The position numbers and the translations under genes are program-made. Below, in pieces: positions 8,943 to 16,708 of a stretch of DNA of 64,000 nucleotides (positions are counted from its first letter, which is position 1; each line of letters starts with the position of its first letter). The notes under the pieces are model-generated. The model did no database searches. It had not been told where the DNA came from and worked only from the letters and a program-made list of their open reading frames with translations. The DNA is from AWTP1-9 sp035703165 (GTDB lineage: Bacteria; Bacteroidota; Bacteroidia; Chitinophagales; Chitinophagaceae): the NCBI GenBank assembly GCA_035703165.1, contig DASSYR010000025.1, positions 100,755 to 164,754 on the forward strand, read 5' to 3'.

Positions 8943-10175
8943 ATGTCTGACGTACTGCATCCTCATATAAAACTACCGGAAGGTTCAATAGAGAAACAAA
9001 CAACTACTCTGAACCTGGGGCCAACACACCCCGCTACCCACGGTGTGTTTCAGAATATCCTTGAATTAGATGGTGAACGAATTGTGAGTGCCGAACCAAC
9101 CGTAGGTTATATCCACCGGGCTTTTGAAAAAATAGCGGAGCGTCGTCCATTGTACCAGATTACTCCCTTAACAGACAGGTTAAATTATTGCTCATCGCCC
9201 ATCAATAACATGGGATGGCATTTAACCTGTGAAAAATTATTGGGCGTTAAAACTCCCAAGCGGGTTGATTATTTACGCATCATCATCATGGAACTGGCTC
9301 GTATTGCCGACCATTTGATTTGTAATTCTATTGTGGGGGTGGATACCGGTGCTTATACCGGCTTTCTGTACGTGATGCAATACCGTGAATTAATTTATGA
9401 AATATATGAAGAAGTATGTGGCTCCCGTCTTACTACTAATATTGGGCGTATTGGCGGTTTTGAAAGGAATTTCACAAATACAGCGTTTGAGAAACTCGAA
9501 AAATTCTTAAAGGAATATCCCAAAGTGCTCAAAGAGTTTGAAAACCTCTTTACCCGTAACCGCATATTTATGGAGCGTACCATTGGTTGTGGTACTATCA
9601 GTGCGGAAAGAGCATTGAATTACGGATTTACTGGTCCAAACCTTCGTGCTGCCGGTGTGGATTATGATGTTCGGGTGCATTCTCCTTATTCTTCTTATGA
9701 AGATGTACAATTTGAAATCCCGGTTGGTACAACGGGTGATTGTTATGACCGTTTTTTAGTACGTAACCAGGAGATGTGGCAATCCTTAAGCATCATTGAA
9801 CAAGCCTATAAAAAAGTGCAAGAATTTAAAGGCGCTGAAGCAGAAGTATATCATGCGGATGCTCCTGAATATTATTTACCTGAGAAGGAAGATGTATATA
9901 CCAAAATGGAAGCATTGATCTGGCACTTTAAGATCATCATGGGTGAAACAGATATTCCAAAAGGTGAAGTATATCATAGTGTGGAAGGAGCAAATGGTGA
10001 ATTAGGATTTTATTTAATCAGTGATGGTGGACGTACGCCTTATCGTTTGCATTTCCGTCGTCCCTGTTTTGTTTATTACCAGGCATACCCGGAGTTGGTG
10101 AAAGGAGCAATGTTGAGTGATGCTATTGTGATTATGAGTAGTTTAAATTTGATTGCGGGAGAGATGGACGCATAA
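8943..10175 (+). CDS. nuoD: NADH-quinone oxidoreductase subunit D
   Basis: NuoD (49 kDa-type) forms the quinone pocket with NuoB. The 410-aa length is normal. Recognisable segments are LNLGPTHPATHGVFQNILEL near the N-terminus, GYIHRAFEKIAERRPLYQ, ELARIADHLICN and the late GGRTPYRLHFRRPCF. It is separate from NuoC. The 80 bp between it and nuoE are made of the TTTTGAATTTTGACTTTTGA spacer repeat. Confidence 0.98.
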   Translation: MSDVLHPHIKLPEGSIEKQTTTLNLGPTHPATHGVFQNILELDGERIVSAEPTVGYIHRAFEKIAERRPLYQITPLTDRLNYCSSPINNMGWHLTCEKLLGVKTPKRVDYLRIIIMELARIADHLICNSIVGVDTGAYTGFLYVMQYRELIYEIYEEVCGSRLTTNIGRIGGFERNFTNTAFEKLEKFLKEYPKVLKEFENLFTRNRIFMERTIGCGTISAERALNYGFTGPNLRAAGVDYDVRVHSPYSSYEDVQFEIPVGTTGDCYDRFLVRNQEMWQSLSIIEQAYKKVQEFKGAEAEVYHADAPEYYLPEKEDVYTKMEALIWHFKIIMGETDIPKGEVYHSVEGANGELGFYLISDGGRTPYRLHFRRPCFVYYQAYPELVKGAMLSDAIVIMSSLNLIAGEMDA

Positions 10176-10255
10176 AAACTAAAAATTAAAAAGTAAAAAG
10201 TCAAAATAATTTAATGTGCATTTTTTGACTTTTGAATTTTGACTTTTGAATTGAT
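10176..10255 (+). repeat. TTTTGACTTTTGAA spacer repeat nuoD-nuoE
   Basis: The gap contains AAAAATTAAAAAGTAAAAAGT and, facing it, TTTTTGACTTTTGAATTTTG, so the two halves can pair into a long A/T hairpin. The same two text blocks occur at 10757-10828, 12185-12220 and 12611-12663, and on the other strand between hisS and the phosphatase gene. Confidence 0.75.
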
Positions 10256-10756
10256 ATGATAAAATTTTCAGAAGAGAAGTTAAAGCAGGTACAAAACATT
10301 ATTACCCGCTATCCTGACGGTAAGCAGAAAAGTGCGTTGTTGCCAGTATTGCATTTGGCGCAGGAAGAATTTGGCGGATGGTTGAGTAGCGAAGCAATGG
10401 ATTATGTAGCTTCTTTATTAAATATTGAGCCGATTGAAGTGTATGAAGTAGCTACTTTCTACAGCATGTATAATTTAAAGCCGGTGGGTAAATACATGTT
10501 TGAAGTTTGTCAAACCGGCCCTTGCATGATTAGTGGTAGTGATAATATTGTGGCATATATCTATGAAAAGCTCGGCATTAAACCCGGTGAAACAACGGCT
10601 GATGGAATGTTTACCTTGAAAACAGTGGAATGTTTGGGCGCCTGTGGTTATGCGCCGATGATGCAGTTGGGTAAAATTTATAAAGAGCATTTGACCAAAG
10701 AAAAAGTGGATGCGATAATTGAAGAGTGCAGAAGGAATGCGGTGGTGAATAATTAG
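10256..10756 (+). CDS. nuoE: NADH-quinone oxidoreductase subunit E
   Basis: NuoE is the 24 kDa thioredoxin-fold subunit of the NADH-oxidising module and binds a [2Fe-2S] cluster. The ligands are visible as CQTGPC and ECLGAC, in the order expected for the family. The N-terminus (SALLPVLHLAQEEFGGWLS) and YEVATFYSMYNLKPVGKY are also typical. At 166 aa it has the usual length. nuoF follows after 72 bp of spacer repeat. Confidence 0.97.
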   Translation: MIKFSEEKLKQVQNIITRYPDGKQKSALLPVLHLAQEEFGGWLSSEAMDYVASLLNIEPIEVYEVATFYSMYNLKPVGKYMFEVCQTGPCMISGSDNIVAYIYEKLGIKPGETTADGMFTLKTVECLGACGYAPMMQLGKIYKEHLTKEKVDAIIEECRRNAVVNN

Positions 10757-10828
10757 AAATTCAAAAGTAAAAATTCAAAAACGAGAAGAATGTTTTGAAT
10801 TTTGACTTTTAACTTTTGACTTTACAGA
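10757..10828 (+). repeat. TTTTGACTTTTGAA spacer repeat nuoE-nuoF
   Basis: Second copy of the A-rich/T-rich facing blocks (TTCAAAAGTAAAAATTCAAA and TTTGAATTTTGACTTTTAAC). It can fold into an A/T hairpin and has no coding potential. Confidence 0.7.
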
Positions 10829-12184
10829 ATGGGAGTAAAATTATTATTAGAAAAAGCACATGTAGAAAACATCCGCCTGTATGATGTGTACAGGAGAGAG
10901 GGTGGTTACCGCAGTGTGGAGAAGGCATTAAAGACCATGAGTCCCGACCAGGTGACGGAAGAAGTGAAGAAGAGTGGATTACGTGGACGTGGTGGTGCAG
11001 GTTTCCCTGCCGGTATGAAATGGAGTTTCCTTGCCAAACCGGAAGGCGTTCCCCGTTATCTCGTGTGCAATGCGGATGAATCTGAACCCGGAACATTTAA
11101 GGACAGGTATTTGATGGAATTCATTCCTCACCTGCTGATTGAAGGATTAATTGTATCTTCTTACGCGATAGGTAGTAACAGAACTTACATCTATATCCGT
11201 GGTGAATATGTATGGATTGTTGATATATTGGAACAAGCCATTGCTGAAGCAAAGAACAATGGCTGGCTTGGTAAAAATATTTTAGGTAGCGGTTTTGATT
11301 GTGAAATTTATATTCACAGGGGCGCCGGTGCTTATATCTGTGGTGAAGAGACGGCTTTGCTGGAATCGTTAGAAGGTAAAAGAGGCAACCCAAGACTTAA
11401 ACCCCCTTTCCCTGCAGTAAAAGGTTTGTACGGTTGTCCAACGGTGGTGAATAATGTAGAAACTTTAGCAGCGGTAGTGCCTATTGTTAATTTAGGTGGC
11501 GATGAATATGCGAAAATTGGTATAGGTCGTTCTACTGGTACGAAATTAATTTCTGCTTGTGGTAATATTAATAAACCCGGTGTATATGAAATTGATATGA
11601 CCATCAGCGTAGAAGAATTTATTTATAGTGATGAATACTGTGGTGGGATTAAAAACGGGAAACGTTTGAAAGCTTGTATTCCCGGAGGGTCATCTGTTCC
11701 TATTCTTCCGGCTAACTTATTATTGAAAACGGCCAAAGGGGAAACCCGTTATATGAACTATGAAAGTTTAAGTGATGGTGGTTTCGCAACAGGTACAATG
11801 ATGGGTAGCGGTGGATTTATTGTACTGGATGAAAATCAATGTGTGGTGAAAAATACTTATACATTGACTCGTTTCTACCGTCACGAAAGTTGCGGACAAT
11901 GTTCGCCCTGCCGTGAAGGAACAGGATGGATGGAAAAGATATTGTGGAATATTGAGAATGGAAAAGGAAAGATGAGTGATATTGATTTGCTGTGGGATAT
12001 TCAACGCAAGATAGAAGGAAATACTATTTGTCCGTTAGGTGATGCAGCAGCATGGCCGGTAGCAGCAGCGATAAGACATTTCAGAGATGAATTTGAATGG
12101 CATGTACTGAACCCGGATAAATGTTTGACGGAGAATTACGGCCTGCGTCATTATGCAGACCCGATTCATGTACCGGTGGCATGA
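10829..12184 (+). CDS. nuoF: NADH-quinone oxidoreductase subunit F
   Basis: NuoF binds NADH and FMN and carries a [4Fe-4S] cluster; it is the entry point for electrons. The 451-aa protein shows the FMN/NADH signatures GRGGAGFPAGMKW, CNADESEPGTFKDR and GAGAYICGEETALLESLEGK. The cluster ligands are ESCGQCSPCREGT plus the later Cys in NTICPLGDAAAWP. The start MGVKLLLEKAHVENIR matches Bacteroidota NuoF. The next gene is not nuoG but an inserted four-helix-bundle gene, 36 bp downstream. Confidence 0.98.
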   Translation: MGVKLLLEKAHVENIRLYDVYRREGGYRSVEKALKTMSPDQVTEEVKKSGLRGRGGAGFPAGMKWSFLAKPEGVPRYLVCNADESEPGTFKDRYLMEFIPHLLIEGLIVSSYAIGSNRTYIYIRGEYVWIVDILEQAIAEAKNNGWLGKNILGSGFDCEIYIHRGAGAYICGEETALLESLEGKRGNPRLKPPFPAVKGLYGCPTVVNNVETLAAVVPIVNLGGDEYAKIGIGRSTGTKLISACGNINKPGVYEIDMTISVEEFIYSDEYCGGIKNGKRLKACIPGGSSVPILPANLLLKTAKGETRYMNYESLSDGGFATGTMMGSGGFIVLDENQCVVKNTYTLTRFYRHESCGQCSPCREGTGWMEKILWNIENGKGKMSDIDLLWDIQRKIEGNTICPLGDAAAWPVAAAIRHFRDEFEWHVLNPDKCLTENYGLRHYADPIHVPVA

Positions 12185-12220
12185 GAAGTAAAAAGTAAAA
12201 AGTAAAAACTCAAAAGATAA
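12185..12220 (+). repeat. AAAAGTAAAAAG spacer repeat nuoF-S23 gene
   Basis: Three tandem GTAAAAA units precede the inserted four-helix-bundle gene. The matching T-rich block lies on the far side of that gene (12630-12660), as if the gene sits inside one hairpin spacer. Confidence 0.65.
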
Positions 12221-12610
12221 ATGATGGATGTATCAGAAACTTTTGAAGTGAATGAACCTGACAAACCTTATAACATTCGTCATAGGAGTTATTACTTTTC
12301 TAAAGAAGTGGTATTGTTTGTTAAGGAATGTAAGTATGATAAAGTAAATAGTTCTTTATTTGAACAATTGATACGAAGTGCAACTTCTGTTGGAGCCAAC
12401 GTGATTGAAGGGAAAGCCGGAAGTTCTAAAAAGGATTGGATAAAGTTTTATACAATTGCACTTAAATCAGCGAATGAAACTAAATATTGGCTCTGTTTAA
12501 TCAGGGATACAATGAAAGTTTCAAATGCAAAAGTTCTGGAATTAATAAGTGAAGCGGATGAGATTTCAAAAATCATTGCTTCCATTATTATAAACGCTAA
12601 TAAAGTCTGA
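12221..12610 (+). CDS. Four-helix-bundle protein (S23/Avd family)
   Basis: The 129-aa protein belongs to the family first described as the 23S rRNA intervening-sequence protein and related to Avd of diversity-generating retroelements. It shows SYYFSKEVVLFVKECK, the family core EQLIRSATSVGANVIEGKAGSSKKDWI, and YTIALKSANETKYWLCLIRD. These small proteins fold as four-helix bundles and form pentamers; the cellular role of stand-alone copies is unknown. It is out of place between nuoF and nuoG, in the same direction, and is bounded by the A-rich and T-rich halves of the operon spacer repeat. It therefore looks like an insertion into that spacer. Two ATGs at 12221 and 12224 are both possible starts. 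Confidence 0.9.
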   Translation: MMDVSETFEVNEPDKPYNIRHRSYYFSKEVVLFVKECKYDKVNSSLFEQLIRSATSVGANVIEGKAGSSKKDWIKFYTIALKSANETKYWLCLIRDTMKVSNAKVLELISEADEISKIIASIIINANKV

Positions 12611-12666
12611 ATTTCAACTAGTCAACTCGTTTTGACTTTTGAATTTTGACTTTTGAATTGTAAGTC
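12611..12666 (+). repeat. TTTTGACTTTTGAA spacer repeat before nuoG
   Basis: T-rich block with TTTTGACTTTTGAATTTTG, near-identical to the spacer before nuoE. It is the downstream flank of the inserted four-helix-bundle gene. Confidence 0.7.
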
Positions 12667-13782
12667 ATGTCTGAAGAAAAGAAATTATTTAAAGTAACAA
12701 TTGACAACATCACCATTGAGGTGGAGCCGGGGACATCTATCCTGAATGCTGCCCGCAAAATTGGTGGCGATGTTGTTCCGCCGGCAATGTGCTATTACAG
12801 CAAGTTGAAGGAGAGTGGTGGTAAATGCCGTACTTGTTTGGTTAGAGTGGCACAAGGTTCTGCTGCTGACCCAAGACCAATGCCCAAATTAGTTGCCTCC
12901 TGCCGCACAAACGTAATGGATGGCATGGTGGTTGAGAATATTACCAGTCCTGTGGTACAGGAAGCAAGAAAAGGCGTGGTGGAATTTTTATTAATCAATC
13001 ATCCGCTGGATTGCCCCATTTGCGACCAGGCCGGTGAATGTCATTTGCAGGATTTAAGTTATGAACATGGTGCAGAAGGAACGAGATATGAATTTACCAG
13101 GAGAACATTTAAAAAGCATGATCTTGGTCCGTATATTCAACTGCACATGACCCGTTGTATTCTTTGCTACCGTTGTGTGTTTACAGCTGACCAGGTTACC
13201 AATAAAAGGGTTCATGGTGTATTGGACAGAGGCGATCATTCAGAAATTGCGACTTACATTGAAAAAAGTTTGGATAACGATTTTATCGGTAACGTAATTG
13301 ATGTATGTCCCGTAGGTGCATTGACCGATAAAACATTTCGGTTTAAAAATCGTGTATGGTTTACCAAGCCTGTGGATGCTCATCGTAATTGCGATAAATG
13401 CTGTGGTGAAGTACAATTGTGGATGCGTGGAGATGAAGTGTTCCGTGTAACAGCCCGTAAAGATGAATACGGAGAAATCAAAGACAGCAGTAAAGGGGGT
13501 ACGGGATGGATTTGTAACGAATGTCGTTTCGAAAAGAAGAATGTAAGCGATTGGGTAATTGAAGGATTATCTGACATTAGTCGTCATTCTGTTATTTCAC
13601 AAGGAAAATATCCCGGATTGGTAAAACCAAATGAAACAGTAGTGGAAGTAATGAACGGCCATGCACCCAAACTGATGATGAACATTCACAGTGTGAGCGA
13701 AGTAAACAAGCCAGATGTGGAATTAAGTAAGATTCCTGGTCCGGCAACAGGTGAGATTTTTAATAATGGACAGGAAAAATAA
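12667..13782 (+). CDS. nuoG: NADH-quinone oxidoreductase subunit G, short form
   Basis: NuoG carries several iron-sulfur clusters of the peripheral arm. The ferredoxin-like [2Fe-2S] ligands are C(YYSKLKESGGK)CRTC and SCRTN. The His/Cys cluster motif is HPLDCPICDQAGECHLQD, and [4Fe-4S] ligands occur in CILCYRC with CPVG. A further set, CDKCC and CNEC, comes later. At 371 aa it stops after the cluster domains and lacks the large molybdopterin-like domain of the roughly 900-aa enterobacterial protein. No frameshift is seen, and short NuoG is known in Bacteroidota, so I regard it as intact. Confidence 0.95.
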   Translation: MSEEKKLFKVTIDNITIEVEPGTSILNAARKIGGDVVPPAMCYYSKLKESGGKCRTCLVRVAQGSAADPRPMPKLVASCRTNVMDGMVVENITSPVVQEARKGVVEFLLINHPLDCPICDQAGECHLQDLSYEHGAEGTRYEFTRRTFKKHDLGPYIQLHMTRCILCYRCVFTADQVTNKRVHGVLDRGDHSEIATYIEKSLDNDFIGNVIDVCPVGALTDKTFRFKNRVWFTKPVDAHRNCDKCCGEVQLWMRGDEVFRVTARKDEYGEIKDSSKGGTGWICNECRFEKKNVSDWVIEGLSDISRHSVISQGKYPGLVKPNETVVEVMNGHAPKLMMNIHSVSEVNKPDVELSKIPGPATGEIFNNGQEK

Positions 13783-13822
13783 TATCAATAATTAAAAGTC
13801 CCTTTGGGATTTAGGGTATCAT

Positions 13823-14863
13823 ATGTTATTAGCAATAGACTGGTTATTGATTATAGAAAAATTAGTACTCATTGTAGTAGTGGTACTGGTAGCATTGGGC
13901 ATTGCTATGTACAGTACCTGGGCTGAACGTAAAGTAGCAGCCGTTATGCAGGATAGAAAAGGCCCCAACCGTGCAGGTCCTTTTGGTTTATTGCAACCGG
14001 TTGCTGATGGTATTAAGTTGTTTTTTAAAGAAGAAATCATTCCAAATACATCCAATAAATTTTTGTTTGTACTCGGGCCCATGCTGGCTATGATGACGGC
14101 GATGTTAACCAGTGCGGTGATTCCATGGGGAAATAAGATTGAGCTGTTTGGAAGAAACATTGAATTGCAAATTGCTGATGTAAACATTGGCATCCTCTTC
14201 ATTTTTGGTGTGGTGAGTTTGGGTGTGTATGGAATTATGATTGGTGGGTGGGCAAGCAACAATAAATTTTCATTAATGGCCGCTATTCGTGGAGCTTCAC
14301 AAATGATCTCTTATGAACTGGCGATGGGTATTGCTATTATTGCACTAATGTTCATAACGGGAACATTAAGTCTGAAAGGAATTGTAGAGCAGCAAATGAA
14401 TCATACCTGGAATATTATTTACCAGCCCATCGGATTCCTGGTGTTCTTTGTTTGTGCACTGGCAGAATGTAACCGCACACCGTTTGATTTACCGGAAGCA
14501 GAAAATGAATTGAACTTTGGTTATCACCAGGAATATTCATCCATGAAGCTGGGCTTTTATTTGTTTGCTGAATACATCAATATGTTTATCAGCGGTGTGG
14601 TGATGGCTACTTTATTCTTTGGCGGGTATGATATGCCATTCGTGAACGAAGCAAATTTATCACCGAACATTGCTGCCCTTATCGGCGTATTGGCATTGTT
14701 TGGAAAAGCCATCTTCTTTGTACTGGTGTTTATGTGGATACGTTGGACCATTCCACGTTTCCGCTATGACCAGTTGATGAATTTAGGATGGAAAGCATTA
14801 TTGCCTCTGGCATTGGTAAATATGCTGGTAACAGCAGCGGTAGTGTTGTGGTTGAATAAATAG
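13823..14863 (+). CDS. nuoH: NADH-quinone oxidoreductase subunit H
   Basis: NuoH is the membrane subunit that lines the quinone channel. The 346-aa protein has about eight transmembrane helices. Family segments are YSTWAERKVAAVMQDRKGPN in the first loop and ECNRTPFDLPEAENELNFGY in the large conserved loop. HQEYSSMKLGFYLFAEY follows that loop. A short hairpin (GTCCCTTTGGGAT) precedes the gene. A 261-bp gap with a REP-like hairpin follows it before nuoI. Confidence 0.97.
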   Translation: MLLAIDWLLIIEKLVLIVVVVLVALGIAMYSTWAERKVAAVMQDRKGPNRAGPFGLLQPVADGIKLFFKEEIIPNTSNKFLFVLGPMLAMMTAMLTSAVIPWGNKIELFGRNIELQIADVNIGILFIFGVVSLGVYGIMIGGWASNNKFSLMAAIRGASQMISYELAMGIAIIALMFITGTLSLKGIVEQQMNHTWNIIYQPIGFLVFFVCALAECNRTPFDLPEAENELNFGYHQEYSSMKLGFYLFAEYINMFISGVVMATLFFGGYDMPFVNEANLSPNIAALIGVLALFGKAIFFVLVFMWIRWTIPRFRYDQLMNLGWKALLPLALVNMLVTAAVVLWLNK

Positions 14864-14872
14864 TTCATCAGG

Positions 14873-14935
14873 CTGAGCTTGTCGAAGCCGTGGTGAACAA
14901 AGTGCAAATGTTGAGCTATCCTTCGACAAGCTCAG
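14873..14935 (+). repeat. REP-like hairpin between nuoH and nuoI
   Basis: Perfect 15-bp arms CTGAGCTTGTCGAAG and CTTCGACAAGCTCAG surround a 33-base loop. The rest of the 261-bp gap has degenerate copies (CAAGTTCAGGATAACAGCAC repeated twice) and a CCCCTTTGGGGG hairpin right before nuoI. Repeats with TTCGACAAGCTCAGG cores are, from general knowledge, scattered in intergenic DNA of many bacteria. Confidence 0.8.
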
Positions 14936-15124
14936 GATAACAGCACAGATAACAAGTTCAGGATAACAGCACAGATAAAGTGAAGAATAGGATTGAGAAC
15001 ATAAAAGTGAGCGACCCGTCAACAAGTTGAGGGCTAGCGCAACAGAAGATAGACAATGTTGATGTCGCAGGTAAAATAAAAAAAATTAAAACCTTCCCCT
15101 TTGGGGGAATTAGAAAGGGGCTAT

Positions 15125-15667
15125 ATGCAAGCATTAACATCAAGAGCGAAGCAAGTTGACAGAAGGCCAATGACATTGGCAGAGAGGCTCTATTTGCCGG
15201 CAATTTTTAAAGGCATGGCCATAACAATGAGTCACGTGTTTAAAAAGAAGGCAACTATCAATTATCCTGAGCAGAAGCGTCCGTTTAGTCCGGTGTTTCG
15301 TGGATTACATATTTTAAACCGTGATGAAGAAGGTCGTGAACGTTGTACGGCTTGCGGATTGTGTGCAGTGGCTTGTCCGGCAGAAGCAATTACGATGGAA
15401 GCGGCAGAAAGGCAACCCGGCGAAGAACATTTGTATCGTGAAGAAAAATATGCGGCTAAATATGAAATCAATATGCTTCGCTGCATATTCTGTGGTTTGT
15501 GCGAAGAAGCTTGTCCGAAAGATGCAATTTATTTAAGTGAGACTTTTGCGCCGTCTAATTTCAACCGTGCCAGTTTCATTTATGGTAAAGAGGAGTTACT
15601 TATTCCGCATCCGAAAGAAGACCCGGAAGAATATAAAAAAGCATTGGGTAACCGTGCAAAGAAATAG
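15125..15667 (+). CDS. nuoI: NADH-quinone oxidoreductase subunit I
   Basis: NuoI holds the two [4Fe-4S] clusters N6a/N6b that feed cluster N2. Both ferredoxin motifs are present: CTACGLCAVACPAEAI and CIFCGLCEEACPKDAI. I placed the start at 15125 (180 aa, MQALTSRAKQVDRRPMTLAE). The upstream in-frame ATG at 15101 lies inside the CCCCTTTGGGGG spacer hairpin and would add only MGELERGY. A GAAAGGGG run lies 5-12 bases upstream of the chosen ATG. nuoJ follows after 34 bp. Confidence 0.95.
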   Translation: MQALTSRAKQVDRRPMTLAERLYLPAIFKGMAITMSHVFKKKATINYPEQKRPFSPVFRGLHILNRDEEGRERCTACGLCAVACPAEAITMEAAERQPGEEHLYREEKYAAKYEINMLRCIFCGLCEEACPKDAIYLSETFAPSNFNRASFIYGKEELLIPHPKEDPEEYKKALGNRAKK

Positions 15668-15701
15668 ACACAATAATTGGATATAAAAGATTAACTGCTA
15701 C

Positions 15702-16199
15702 ATGAACGTTACAGAAATATTGTTTTGGATTTTAAGTGCATTAGCCATTGCCAGTGCTTTACTGGTGGTGCTGAGCAAGAACCCAGTGCACAGTGTACTG
15801 TGGCTCATCGTGGTTTTCTTTGCTATCTCCGGTCATTATATTTTACTCAACGCTCAATTTTTGTTTATAGTTAACCTGATTGTATATGCAGGGGCCATTA
15901 TGGTATTGTTCCTGTTTGTAATTATGTTAATGAATTTGAATACCGATACAGAGCCACAGAAAAACAAATGGTTGAAAGTAGCCGGTGTAGTAGCAGGAGG
16001 TTGTTTGATGCTGGTTTTTGTGGCTGCTTTAAAAAGTTCGGATACACAACAAGTGCAAATGGGAGAGGGGAATATTGGATTGATCCAGAACTTAGGTAAA
16101 GCCTTGTTTAATGAATATGTATTACCCTTTGAAATAAGCAGTGTGTTGTTTTTGAGTGCAATGGTAGGAGCTGTGGTGATTGGAAAGAAAGGAGATTAG
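15702..16199 (+). CDS. nuoJ: NADH-quinone oxidoreductase subunit J
   Basis: NuoJ is a five-helix membrane subunit next to the quinone channel. The 165-aa protein has hydrophobic helices throughout. The family segments are NPVHSVLWLIVVFFAISGHYILLNAQFL and IVYAGAIMVLFLFVIMLMNL; the latter contains the helix-3 pi-bulge region important for coupling. An intergenic hairpin (CCTCCAAAGGAGG) and a CCCCCTTTGGGGG element follow before nuoK. Confidence 0.96.
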   Translation: MNVTEILFWILSALAIASALLVVLSKNPVHSVLWLIVVFFAISGHYILLNAQFLFIVNLIVYAGAIMVLFLFVIMLMNLNTDTEPQKNKWLKVAGVVAGGCLMLVFVAALKSSDTQQVQMGEGNIGLIQNLGKALFNEYVLPFEISSVLFLSAMVGAVVIGKKGD

Positions 16200-16296
16200 G
16201 CCTCCCCAACCCCTCCAAAGGAGGGGCTTAAAGAGGAGGTAAGTTCTAATAAATAAACAATTAAAAGTTCCCCCTTTGGGGGAGATGGAGGGGCTT

Positions 16297-16632
16297 ATGC
16301 CGATTAATTATTACATATTTCTTGCGTTAGCGCTGTTTTGTATTGGTGTGGTTGGTGTGTTAACACGCCGCAATGCCATCATCATTTTTATGTGTATTGA
16401 GTTAATGCTAAATGCAGTAAACCTTTTGCTGGTTGCTTTTTCAAAAATGCATCATTTAAATGTGCTGCAAACCAACCCGGCCACTAACGTAGGTACTGAT
16501 GCACAGTTATTTGTGTTTTTTATTATGGTAGTGTCCGCTGCCGAAGTAAGTGTGGGACTGGCTATTATTGTGATGATGTATCGAAATACGCATTCGATTG
16601 ATATAAATTTTTTAAACAGGTTGAAACATTAA
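16297..16632 (+). CDS. nuoK: NADH-quinone oxidoreductase subunit K
   Basis: NuoK is a three-helix proton-channel subunit (MrpC-like). It keeps the conserved glutamates in IIIFMCIELMLNAVNLLLVAF and in VVSAAEVSVGLAIIVMMY. I chose the ATG at 16297 (111 aa, MPINYYIFLALALF). The frame continues upstream to 16276, but that part lies inside the GGGGGAGATGGAGGGGCTT spacer hairpin. Confidence 0.95.
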   Translation: MPINYYIFLALALFCIGVVGVLTRRNAIIIFMCIELMLNAVNLLLVAFSKMHHLNVLQTNPATNVGTDAQLFVFFIMVVSAAEVSVGLAIIVMMYRNTHSIDINFLNRLKH

Positions 16633-16708
16633 AGATGTATGATTTATGATGTCTGATTTATAATTTAACGAATTCGACATCTTTCATCCGACATCCGACA
16701 TCCTTGAT

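Noticed and set aside
12667..13782. Truncated nuoG
   Set aside because: The 371-aa form keeps all cluster ligands and has a clean stop. Short NuoG without the molybdopterin-like domain is normal in this phylum.
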